Assembly (NCBI GenBank): GCA_963842305.1
Contig: CAWJFW010000002.1
Location: forward strand, 1,116,001-1,180,000
Length of the DNA stretch: 64,000 nucleotides
Direction of reading: 5' to 3'
From: JAIBJN01 sp963842305
GTDB lineage: Bacteria; Actinomycetota; Thermoleophilia; Gaiellales; Gaiellaceae
Part shown: one piece after another, positions 21,363 through 29,090 of the stretch
Layout of the letters: the number at the start of each line of letters is the position of its first letter
Position numbering within the stretch: the first letter of the stretch is position 1
Program-made: the position numbers and the translations under genes
Notes under the pieces: model-generated
Told to the model about the DNA's origin: nothing
Databases searched by the model: none
The model's input: only the letters and a program-made list of their open reading frames with translations

Positions 21363-21462
21363 CTGGGTGGAAGTGATACTTGGTCGTATCAAGCTTCGGC
21401 CGAAGGCTCTCCGTTGTCTCGTGGGGTTGCCAGTTTTCGTGCAGCCGTCAGGAACGGCCGAA
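21334..21462 (-). ncRNA. Candidate ~128-nt RNA between tyrS and 16S (leader attenuator or small RNA)
   Basis: It is defined by a consensus promoter on one side and a U-tracted terminator on the other. No ORF lies within. Local complementarities exist, for example GATAC with GTATC near 21375-21395. No known RNA family is recognised. Confidence 0.45.
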
Positions 21463-21467
21463 CCATG

Positions 21468-21496
21468 ATAGCAAGGAAGGGCGAAGAGGGTGTCAA
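21468..21496 (-). promoter_or_regulatory. Consensus promoter TTGACA-17-TGCTAT (rrn P1)
   Basis: -35 TTGACA is at 21491-21496 and -10 TGCTAT at 21468-21473, with a 17-bp spacer. It starts 12 nt after the tyrS stop and is the best canonical promoter in the window, as expected for rrn. Confidence 0.85.
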
Positions 21497-21507
21497 CCGA
21501 ATCCCAG

Positions 21508-22674
21508 TCAGCCCGCACGAAGCCGAGCGAACTGGCGCTTTCCAACCTGGAGCACCACACCTTCGAGCGATTTCCGAGGCAAGTCGAGCTCGGCAGTCGG
21601 AGCGCCGTCCAGCTTCACCCCTCCCTGGGCGATCAGACGGCGCGCCTCGCTGGTCGACAGCCCGAACACTTCGCGGATGAGCAGTGGGAGATGCACAGGG
21701 TCACCCGGCGGCACCTCCGCCACGCCGATCTCATCCGGCGCGCGACCCTCGCGCACGACCCTCGTGAAGTGCGCTTCGGCCTCGCGCGCCGCATCGTCTC
21801 CATGTGATCGGCGGACGATGAAGCGGGCGAGCTCGAGCTTCGCCTCCATCGGCTCGAGCGCCGCCGCATCGATGTCGGACTGCATCACCAGGCGGTAGTA
21901 CTCCGGCAGAAGCTCGTCGGAGATTCGCATCGTCTTTCCGAACTGCTCCTCGGGTCGATCCGTGAGCCCGATGTAATTGCCGAGCGACGCGCTCATCTTG
22001 CGGCCGTCGAGCCCGATGAGAAGCGGCGTCGTCAGCGCGACTTGAGGCTCGAGCCCGTAGGCCTGCATGACGTCGCGCCCCGCAAGCAAGTTGTAGAGCT
22101 GGTCCGTCCCCCCCAGCTCGACGTCCGCCCGGATGGCCACCGAGTCGTACGCCTGCATGAACGGGTAGAGGAGCTCCGACACCGAGATCGGGGTCTTCGC
22201 CTCGAACCGCTGCTGGAAGTCGTCGCGCTCGAGGAGTCGCGCGACGGTGATCGTGCGCGTCAGGCGAACGACCTCGGCGAAGTCGAGCTTTGCGAGCCAC
22301 TCGCCGTTGAAGCGCACCTCGAGCCGCTCCGGACTCGTGTCGACGATCTGGGCCGCCTGCGCCAGATACGTCTGCGCGTTCCTGTCGATGTCGGCGTCAG
22401 AGAGGATCGGGCGCTCGCTCGACCTCCCCGATGGGTCGCCGATCCGCGTCGTGTAGTCGCCGATGATCAGGACGCCGAGATGCCCGGCGCGCTGGAAGGC
22501 GGCCATGCGCTGGAGCGGAATCGCGTGCCCGACGTGGACGTGCGGGGCTGTGACGTCGATGCCGAGCTTCACGCGGAGAGGACGGCCGCCGGCGAGCTTC
22601 CGCTCGAGCTCGCCCTGCGGCAGCACGTCGACGGCGCTGCGGGTCAGCTCTTGAATGGAGTCGGGGGCGGCCAC
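21508..22674 (-). CDS. tyrS: Tyrosyl-tRNA synthetase
   Basis: A 388-residue class I synthetase that charges tRNA-Tyr. The HIGH-equivalent is HVGH in GIDVTAPHVHVGHAIP and the KMSKS-equivalent is KMSAS in DGRKMSASLGN. A C-terminal S4 RNA-binding domain (EARRLIAQGGVKLDG) is present. The GTG start lies within a perfect 12-bp inverted repeat, so initiation may be structure-dependent. The rrn promoter begins 12 nt after its stop. Confidence 0.96.
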   Translation of the reverse strand: MAAPDSIQELTRSAVDVLPQGELERKLAGGRPLRVKLGIDVTAPHVHVGHAIPLQRMAAFQRAGHLGVLIIGDYTTRIGDPSGRSSERPILSDADIDRNAQTYLAQAAQIVDTSPERLEVRFNGEWLAKLDFAEVVRLTRTITVARLLERDDFQQRFEAKTPISVSELLYPFMQAYDSVAIRADVELGGTDQLYNLLAGRDVMQAYGLEPQVALTTPLLIGLDGRKMSASLGNYIGLTDRPEEQFGKTMRISDELLPEYYRLVMQSDIDAAALEPMEAKLELARFIVRRSHGDDAAREAEAHFTRVVREGRAPDEIGVAEVPPGDPVHLPLLIREVFGLSTSEARRLIAQGGVKLDGAPTAELDLPRKSLEGVVLQVGKRQFARLRAG

Positions 22675-22686
22675 GGCCGCCCCCGA
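22661..22686. repeat. Perfect 12-bp inverted repeat over the tyrS start codon
   Basis: TCGGGGGCGGCC is followed, after 2 nt, by its exact reverse complement, and the tyrS GTG lies at the centre. On the minus strand a TATGAT hexamer precedes it. It may be an operator, or the terminator of the NicO operon reused as a translation-control hairpin. Confidence 0.75.
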
Positions 22687-22696
22687 TCATAGGGTT

Positions 22697-23431
22697 CTAG
22701 AACGGGTACGGCGTCAGGCTCCAGGCGGACGTCGCATACCAGACCCCGAAGGCGAGACTGACGGTTCCGAGTACGGGTGCGATCGTCTCGAACGACCGGC
22801 TGATCGGCCGCGAGACGAGCGTGCGGCCGAACCCTCCGGAAAGCAGCGCCATCGACACGGCCGTGAAGATCGCGAGGAGCGCGAGCGAGGCCACCGCCAA
22901 AGGCGTCGACTCGATCGAGGCGACGAGAAGGATGCCGACGCCGGCGCTACCGCCGATCCCGTGGACGAGCCCGATGCCGAACGCACCGAGACCCGTCCGG
23001 GCGTGGCGATGTTCGTGCTTCGTGTGCGCGGCGAGGCAGTGCGAGTGCTCCTCGCCTCCGTGGCGGTGGGCGTGCACGTGGAACTCGCCGCGCCGCCAGC
23101 GCAGGAGCAATCGGACCGCCAGGTAGACGATCACGACGGCGATGGCCGTTTCAGCGCCCTGCTGGACATGTTCCGGGAGGTAGCTGTCGAGGAGCAGGAT
23201 GGGAAGACCGAAAGCAAACAGCGTGAGTGCGTGCCCAAGACCCCAGGCGAGGCCGAGCGCGCCGGCGCGTCGCGCCGCGCGCTCGCGGCCGCCGGCCACG
23301 ACCGCCGACACCGCCGCGAGGTGATCCGGGTCGGTCGCGTGTCGCAGGCCAAGCAACACGGCAACTGCGAGCACGATCCACACCGAGCCGCCATTCGAGA
23401 AGGCGGCAATCTGGTCGTCGAGTCCGAACAT
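22697..23431 (-). CDS. NicO-family transition-metal transporter (high-affinity nickel/cobalt type)
   Basis: A 244-residue membrane protein with about six helices. Helix 2 carries the nickel/cobalt signature HATDPDH. A cytosolic His-rich loop (HVHAHRHGGEEHSHC, then HTKHEHRH) follows, and GIGLVHGIGGSAG is the second signature. Such proteins import Ni or Co, or export them (RcnA type). The ATG overlaps the preceding gene's stop (ATGA), and it is the last gene of the four-gene operon. Confidence 0.88.
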   Translation of the reverse strand: MFGLDDQIAAFSNGGSVWIVLAVAVLLGLRHATDPDHLAAVSAVVAGGRERAARRAGALGLAWGLGHALTLFAFGLPILLLDSYLPEHVQQGAETAIAVVIVYLAVRLLLRWRRGEFHVHAHRHGGEEHSHCLAAHTKHEHRHARTGLGAFGIGLVHGIGGSAGVGILLVASIESTPLAVASLALLAIFTAVSMALLSGGFGRTLVSRPISRSFETIAPVLGTVSLAFGVWYATSAWSLTPYPF

Positions 23432-24771
23432 CAGAGGACCTCCGGGAGAGCGTTGACGGTAATGCCGACTCCCACCGCAAGGATGAGAAGCGCGCTCGCG
23501 GCGGGCAGAATGCGGACGAGCCGACCGTCCAGCGAGAGCCGGCTGAACGCCCGTCGGGCGAGAACTGCGAGAAGACCGATCAAGGTGATCGTCGCGGCGA
23601 GCCCGACGCTGAACGCAACGATCAGGGCGAGGCCGAAACCGATTCGGTGGACCGCAATGGCGCTGAGGAGGACAACGAGCGCCGACGGACACGGGAGCAG
23701 GCCGGCGGCGATGCCGACCCCGAGGAGGCCGCCGCGACCGTAGCCGTGCTCGTGGTCGTGCTGCCCATGGTGGTGGTGGTGGTGGTGGTGGTGCGATCGC
23801 CCACGCCGCACGCGCCCGACCAAGACGGCCGCGCCGACGCCGACGACGAGCAGGCCCGATGCGAGGGTGAGCCACGGATAGAGCCGCTCTGGGACGATGA
23901 AGCGGGAAAGCAGGAGCGTGACGAGCCCGAGCGCAAAGACTCCAGCGGTATGCGTGACTGTCACGATGAGCCCGAGGAAGACCGCATGGCGCGGCTTGCC
24001 CCGCGACCCGACGAGGTAGCCGGCGACGATCGCCTTCCCGTGACCCGGCGTGAGCGCGTGGGCCGCGCCCCAGAACATCGCCACCAGCAGCGAGACGAGG
24101 ACGACGCCGACGCCCAGATCGTCCCGGGTGATGAGCGACTCGAAGCCGCTCGACGAGCGCGCCTCGGCCGGGGGGCCGCTCAGTGTCGGAGCCGTTCCCG
24201 GTCCCGAACCGGGTTCGTAGGCGACTCGCGCGGAGCGGACGTCCAGCGGAGACGAGAGAAGATCGGACGGATAGGCGCGAAGCGCGTTGCTCACGCTCGT
24301 CGCCGGCACGTCGGAAGACTCGATCCGCGCTCCACCGGAGGTGGTAACGACGATCTCCTTCCATCCGATCCGCCGCTCGAAGTTCGCGTCGCGATAGGAA
24401 AGAGCGCTCCCTTCGAAACCGGCCGGCGCGGCGAAGACCGCGTCGAACCGGAGGGTCTCGAGGCCGCCCGCACCCGGCCTCGCCGCAACGGTGTGCCGCA
24501 AGGGGACGAGCGGCACCCGCTTCCCGTCGAGCTCGAGCACGAGGTCCTGCGCGACCGTCTCGGCGAACGCCGGCGCCCGAACGGCGGATCCCTCCTGAAT
24601 CGTCGGGATCTCCGCGAGGTCGAGGGCGTAGCGAATGTAGACCCGGTCGCCCGAGAGGACGAGCTCGCTGTAGCGGTTGACCGTGAAGTTCCCGAGCGGG
24701 TGCGCGAGCGCGGTCGATGGCAAGGCGAGCGCCGTCAGCGTGAGGAGGACGAGCAGCAGCACCTTCCTCAT
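23431..24771 (-). CDS. Exported-domain NicO-like transporter with polyhistidine loop
   Basis: A 446-residue protein. A signal peptide (MRKVLLLVLLTLTALALPSTALAHP) leads into an extracytoplasmic domain of about 200 residues (GNFTVNRYSELVLSG, then ARIESSDVPATS). A NicO membrane domain follows from about residue 225, with HALTPGHGKAIVAGY, a run of nine His and a GQHDHEHGYG tail, and LLPCPSALVVLLSAIA. The His run is a probable metal sensor or donor. It overlaps both neighbours by ATGA, so the operon is translationally coupled. Confidence 0.87.
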   Translation of the reverse strand: MRKVLLLVLLTLTALALPSTALAHPLGNFTVNRYSELVLSGDRVYIRYALDLAEIPTIQEGSAVRAPAFAETVAQDLVLELDGKRVPLVPLRHTVAARPGAGGLETLRFDAVFAAPAGFEGSALSYRDANFERRIGWKEIVVTTSGGARIESSDVPATSVSNALRAYPSDLLSSPLDVRSARVAYEPGSGPGTAPTLSGPPAEARSSSGFESLITRDDLGVGVVLVSLLVAMFWGAAHALTPGHGKAIVAGYLVGSRGKPRHAVFLGLIVTVTHTAGVFALGLVTLLLSRFIVPERLYPWLTLASGLLVVGVGAAVLVGRVRRGRSHHHHHHHHHGQHDHEHGYGRGGLLGVGIAAGLLPCPSALVVLLSAIAVHRIGFGLALIVAFSVGLAATITLIGLLAVLARRAFSRLSLDGRLVRILPAASALLILAVGVGITVNALPEVL

Positions 24772-26081
24772 CGCGAAGCCTCCCTCGCCACGGGCGCCCA
24801 GCGCGGCGAGAAGTACGGGTTGATCTCCAGAGCTGCCCTGAAGGCCCCTCGAGCCGTCGCCGTCCGGCCGAGGCAACGCTCGATCATGCCGCGGTGGAAG
24901 AGCTTCAGGGCATCGAGCGTCCCGAGGCGCAGAGCGAGCTTCGAATGGCGAAGCGCTTCACCGCACTTGCCGTTTCGGAGAAGCGCCCACGCGAGAACGT
25001 CCTCGGCCTCGATGCTACGCCGCTCCTCGTAGGCTTCACGCGCGCGCGAGAGCGCATCCGCGAGGCGGACGTTCCTGTCGAGGTCGACGAGCGCGGTCTC
25101 GAGCTCGGTTCGCGCGCCGTTTGCCTCGAGCAGGCGCTGCATCGCCTCGACGAGCTCGTACGCGCGGGCCGCTTCGGCCGTACGGCCCGCTGCCGCCAGC
25201 GTCTCGCCGAGACGCGCCGCGTATTCGGGAAGCGGGACCGTCTCGAGCGCCCGCTCGTAGAGGGCGACCGACCGGTCGATTCGTCCCTGCGCCGCGGCGA
25301 CGCGGCCGAGCGCGGCCTGGGCGCGGTGGTAGCCGGGAAAGCGGGCGAGCGCCTCGCGGTAGGCGCGAGCGGCGGGGCGCAGTCGCCCGCTGTTGTAGTA
25401 GAGGTTCCCCAGCTCGACGAGCGACCACGCTGCAGGCTCGGACGTCGAGGCCGCCGCCGAGACGGCGCGCTTCATCGCCGCGATGGCGGACGTGTTCCGG
25501 CCGAGTAGTTCGCGCGCGTAGGAGATTCGCGAATACGACGCGACTGTGGGCTTGAGCGCGGCCATCTTGTCGAAGGTGGAAAACGCGCCGTCGTAGTCGC
25601 CGGTCTCGACCTGCGCATCGCCGAGGATCCCGAGGGCCGGCGCCGAGTAGGGGTTGAGCGAAAGGGCACGGCGCGCGAGCCGCCGGGCGTCGGTGAACCG
25701 GTGTCTGGACGCGGCCAGCGCGGCCAGACCCGTGAAAGCAAGATCGTTGTCCGGGACGAGGCGAAGAGCGCGGTTCAGCGCCTCCTGCGAGCGGGGATAG
25801 TAGGTCGGGTCGCCGGTCTCGCGGACGCGCTGCTGGTAGGCGAGCCCGAGGAGCGTGAGACCCTCGGCGTCCTGGGGGTTGCTCTCGGCCCGGCGCTCGA
25901 GCTGGGAGACGTATGCCGCCGTGTCCCCCGCGGCGAACCCGTCCAGCAGGCGGTTGGCCGCGACCTCGGGCTTGGTCGGCGTCGCGAAGCCGGCCATCGG
26001 GTTCCCGGCCAGAACTCCTCCGAGCAGGGCGACGGCGCCGACCACCAGCACCGTCGCCCCGAAGAGATGTCGTCGCTTCAT
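24768..26081 (-). CDS. Membrane-anchored tetratricopeptide-repeat protein
   Basis: A 437-residue protein. One N-terminal hydrophobic segment (HLFGATVLVVGAVALLGGVLAG) anchors or exports it. The rest is TPR-like helical repeats, for example DAEGLTLLGLAYQQR, NDLAFTGLAALAASRHRF, ALGILGDAQVETGDYDGAF and EPAAWSLVELGNLYYNSGRL, so it is probably a scaffold outside the membrane. It is coupled by ATGA to the exported NicO gene and lies 61 nt downstream of the DUF4331 gene. Confidence 0.88.
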   Translation of the reverse strand: MKRRHLFGATVLVVGAVALLGGVLAGNPMAGFATPTKPEVAANRLLDGFAAGDTAAYVSQLERRAESNPQDAEGLTLLGLAYQQRVRETGDPTYYPRSQEALNRALRLVPDNDLAFTGLAALAASRHRFTDARRLARRALSLNPYSAPALGILGDAQVETGDYDGAFSTFDKMAALKPTVASYSRISYARELLGRNTSAIAAMKRAVSAAASTSEPAAWSLVELGNLYYNSGRLRPAARAYREALARFPGYHRAQAALGRVAAAQGRIDRSVALYERALETVPLPEYAARLGETLAAAGRTAEAARAYELVEAMQRLLEANGARTELETALVDLDRNVRLADALSRAREAYEERRSIEAEDVLAWALLRNGKCGEALRHSKLALRLGTLDALKLFHRGMIERCLGRTATARGAFRAALEINPYFSPRWAPVAREASR

Positions 26082-26142
26082 TCGATCGGTTCGCGAGAAG
26101 GTGGGGCCCGCCGCCGCACAGCGGGCCCCCTTGGTTCCTCTC

Positions 26143-27615
26143 CTACGGCCCACCCGGGGCGCCGTGGTGGACGTGCTGGTAGCCCTGGTGAGGCTCCGGG
26201 ACGTAGGGGAACGTCGTGTGGAACGGACGGTCGTTCGCATCCACGCCGTCGCCGAGCTGGTTGTTCGGCGTGCGGTTGGCGTTCCCGGCGCAGAAGCCGA
26301 GGTCCTCGATCAGGGGCCCGACGGTCGTGCCGTACCCGCACGTGAGCGCGCGGAGCTCGATGTCGGTCACGTCGTCCTCGAGCCTTCTGCCGTTCGGGAA
26401 CCCGGCGAAGTCGCCGCCGAGCACGCCGAGCCGGTTACCGGCACCCACAGGAGCGGTGGGAGCGATGCCGGTGTTGAGGCGGATGAGGTCGGCCTTCTTG
26501 GGACCGGTGAAGTTCAGCCCCGGAACGCCCGTCAACAGGATGGCGGCAATGTCGCCGCGCCCCGTCTCGGGTGCGTCGTCGAGCACCGGGTAGAGGAGAT
26601 TCGCGAGGCGAGTCACCTCTGGGCTCGTGTAGTGGGAGGCGAATTCCGCGTCGCCCGACGGATCGGACGCATTCCACCGATCCTTCTTCCGGAGCGGAAT
26701 GACGACCTCGTTGATGAGCGGCTCGGCAAGCCGGGAGACCTGCACCCAGTTGCCGTCGGAGCGCCGCCGGCCGTTCGCGTCGATGACCTGCAACCGTTGC
26801 CGGCTCGCCGTCGCGTAGACGCCGATGACGGCCTTCGGGTCGTCGGCCTCGTGCATCTTCTCGTCACGGGTCAGCTGCGAGATCGGCACCTGGAGGACGA
26901 TGGCGTGGGTGTTGAAGCCGCCGACGCCGTCCACGCCGTTGTCCGCGTCGAGCGGAATGACGTGCGCAGGGTTGAACGGCCTGAGCCCGGCCAGGTCGAA
27001 GACCGAGCCGAGATCGACGAAGAACGGGTCGTCGCTCTGGCCGGCGTAGGCCTTGATCCCGCCGGGCAGCTCAGCAACTGCGGCCTGCATGAGCGAGCCG
27101 TAGTTGGGAGTCGAGCGCGGCCCGATGTTGACCGGAGGGGTCTTCAGGTTCCGGCCTAGCACCGTGGACTTCCCCTTCGTGACCCTGGTGACCTTGTAGG
27201 TCTGAGGCCGGTTCCAGTCGGGGTCGGACAGGGTGTCGATCGGACCCGTGTTGTAGAGGAACGTGTCTCCGTTTCGAGTCCGCGTCTCGAACTCGAACTT
27301 GTAGGCCACGTCCTCTCGGCCGTCGCCGTCGTTGTCCACCTTCAGCTCGTAGAGCACGTCGTCGGCGAACTGGTTGAAGTTCGGACCGCCGGCGGGTTCC
27401 TCGAGCGGGATGTAGTTGGCGACGATCGTCACCGAGTTGGGTCGGTCGGGACTGACGAACGCATAGACGTCCGTGTTGTCCGCGGTCGGATCCTCGCTGA
27501 TCACCGGCGCCTCACGATGGCTCGACGCCTGGCTCTTCTCGGGGCCCGCACCGCGCACCAGCGCGGCGGCGAGCACCGCGATCAGGAGCGCCCCGAAGAG
27601 CGCGATGTATCGCAT
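26143..27615 (-). CDS. DUF4331 exported protein
   Basis: A 490-residue protein beginning with a signal peptide (RYIALFGALLIAVLAAALVRGAG). It carries the DUF4331 signature SSHREAPVISEDPTADNTDVYAFVS, then NYIPLEEPAGGPNFNQF, and ends in a His-rich tail (HQGYQHVHHG). The family is secreted and of unknown function. It is the first gene of the operon DUF4331-TPR-NicO-NicO, with an AGGAGA-type ribosome-binding site before the ATG. The 154-nt region shared with the divergent ECF sigma gene contains a 24-bp palindrome. Confidence 0.92.
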   Translation of the reverse strand: MRYIALFGALLIAVLAAALVRGAGPEKSQASSHREAPVISEDPTADNTDVYAFVSPDRPNSVTIVANYIPLEEPAGGPNFNQFADDVLYELKVDNDGDGREDVAYKFEFETRTRNGDTFLYNTGPIDTLSDPDWNRPQTYKVTRVTKGKSTVLGRNLKTPPVNIGPRSTPNYGSLMQAAVAELPGGIKAYAGQSDDPFFVDLGSVFDLAGLRPFNPAHVIPLDADNGVDGVGGFNTHAIVLQVPISQLTRDEKMHEADDPKAVIGVYATASRQRLQVIDANGRRRSDGNWVQVSRLAEPLINEVVIPLRKKDRWNASDPSGDAEFASHYTSPEVTRLANLLYPVLDDAPETGRGDIAAILLTGVPGLNFTGPKKADLIRLNTGIAPTAPVGAGNRLGVLGGDFAGFPNGRRLEDDVTDIELRALTCGYGTTVGPLIEDLGFCAGNANRTPNNQLGDGVDANDRPFHTTFPYVPEPHQGYQHVHHGAPGGP

Positions 27616-27669
27616 TTTCCTCTCCTCCGTGGGGGGTTGAACGCGGCCTATTCGGCCCGTCCTGACGTT

Positions 27670-27693
27670 CGGTTCGGTCGGGCGACCGAACCG
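27670..27693. promoter_or_regulatory. 24-bp perfect palindrome between the DUF4331 operon and the ECF sigma gene
   Basis: Two 11-nt arms (CGGTTCGGTCG and CGACCGAACCG) flank GG. Central position between divergent units suggests an operator for a dimeric regulator controlling both. Confidence 0.7.
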
Positions 27694-27768
27694 CGTCCGA
27701 GCCTCCCTCGAATAGCTCGCATGGCAAGCGTGCTAGCGTGGCGAGCACCCCGTAAAGGGCGTCGACTT

Positions 27769-28362
27769 ATGGGTCGCGGGCTCGCTCATCTCTCGGACGA
27801 GGCGTTGGTCGCTCTCGTAGCGCGGGCCGACGAGGACGCCCTCGCGGAGCTCTACGACCGCTTCGGCCGCGTCGCCTACGGACTCGCGCTGCGGATCGTT
27901 CGCGATCCCGCGCTCGCCGAGGACGCGGTGCAGGAGGGCTTCCTCACGGTCTGGCGGTCGTCGACCCGCTTCGTCGCGGAGCGCGCCAAGGCCAGCACCT
28001 GGATCCTGACGCTGATCCACCGGCGCGCGGTCGATCTCGTCCGCCGGGAGGAGCCCCGCCGCGCGGAGGCGCTCGACGTCGCTCCGCAAGAGTCGGGGCA
28101 GGACACCGAGGAAGAGGCCTGGCTCCGTCTGCGCCGAACGCGCGTGCAGGAGGCGCTCAAGCGGCTTCCCGACAAGCAGCGGGAGGCGCTGGAACTCGCC
28201 TACTACGGAGGATTCACGCAATCCGAGCTCGCCGACCGTCTCGGCGAGCCTTTGGGGACAATCAAGAGCCGGATGTTCTCCGGCCTGGCAAGCCTCCGCG
28301 AGCAGCTCGCGGAGGGTGAATTCGAGGAAGAACCATGGAACGAGCCGAGATCCACGAACTGA
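27769..28362 (+). CDS. ECF-type RNA polymerase sigma factor
   Basis: A 197-residue sigma-70 factor with regions 2 and 4 only. Region 2 runs ALAELYDRFGRVAYGLALRI to EDAVQEGFLTVWRSS; region 4 is RLPDKQREALELAYYGGFTQ to LGTIKSRMFSGLASLREQL. It resembles the SigK/SigL type paired with RskA-like anti-sigma factors. The start at 27769 (MGRGLAHLSDEALVALVARA) matches the family; longer upstream reading is rejected. Its end overlaps the anti-sigma gene by 28 nt. Confidence 0.93.
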   Translation: MGRGLAHLSDEALVALVARADEDALAELYDRFGRVAYGLALRIVRDPALAEDAVQEGFLTVWRSSTRFVAERAKASTWILTLIHRRAVDLVRREEPRRAEALDVAPQESGQDTEEEAWLRLRRTRVQEALKRLPDKQREALELAYYGGFTQSELADRLGEPLGTIKSRMFSGLASLREQLAEGEFEEEPWNEPRSTN

Positions 28363-29048
28363 GCGCCGCCTACGCTCTCGACGCCCTCGAGGGACGCGAA
28401 CTCGAGGCGTTCGAGGAGCACCTCGCCCACTGCGCCGAGTGCCGCGAGAACGTGACCACCTTCCAGCGGGTGGCCGCAGAGCTCGCGTACGACGTCGAGG
28501 CACCCAGGCCACCCGCGGGGCTCCGTCAGCGGATCCTCGACCAGGCCGCCGCCGAGCGTCCCAAGGTCGTCGCGCTTCCGCGCCGGCGCTGGGCGCTCCC
28601 CGTCGCAGCCACCGTGGCCGTCGCTGCGGGAATCGCCGCTGTCGCGCTCGCCTTCTGGGCGGCCGACCTCTCGCGGCAGCTCGACGACGTTCAGGCCCAG
28701 CAGCAGCAGGCGAACGAGGCCCTCATCGCCCTCGTCGACCCGAGCGCGAGCCACTTCGCGCTCGACGGCGCGGACGGCGTGCTGGTCGTCGACAACGAGT
28801 CGGGCGAGGGCAAGCTCGTGATCAGCGGTCTCGAGCAGGCGCCCGACGAGAAGACGTACGAGGCATGGGTGATCCAGGACGACCAGGCGGTGGCCGCAGG
28901 GCTCTTCTCCGGCGGCGGCGACCAGACGGTCGTGCCCCTCACCGTGCCCGTTCCCGAGGATGCGATCGTCGCCGTCACGGTCGAAGGGGCCGGCGGCGTC
29001 GACCAGCCCACGCAAACGCCGTTCATCACGAGCGAGCAGACCACCTAA
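28335..29048 (+). CDS. RskA-type anti-sigma factor with zinc-finger N-terminus
   Basis: A 237-residue protein. The N-terminal anti-sigma domain has the H-x3-C-x2-C zinc motif (HLAHCAEC, residues 29-36), which holds the sigma factor. One membrane helix (about 86-107) follows. The extracytoplasmic part (EGKLVISGLEQAPDEKTYEAWVIQ) matches the anti-sigma K C-terminal domain. By analogy it holds the ECF factor inactive until an external signal triggers proteolysis. It overlaps sigma by 28 nt. Confidence 0.93.
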   Translation: MERAEIHELSAAYALDALEGRELEAFEEHLAHCAECRENVTTFQRVAAELAYDVEAPRPPAGLRQRILDQAAAERPKVVALPRRRWALPVAATVAVAAGIAAVALAFWAADLSRQLDDVQAQQQQANEALIALVDPSASHFALDGADGVLVVDNESGEGKLVISGLEQAPDEKTYEAWVIQDDQAVAAGLFSGGGDQTVVPLTVPVPEDAIVAVTVEGAGGVDQPTQTPFITSEQTT

Positions 29049-29090
29049 CCCGCGGGCGGCCGTAGGCGCGCCGATAGACTGTGCCGCTTC

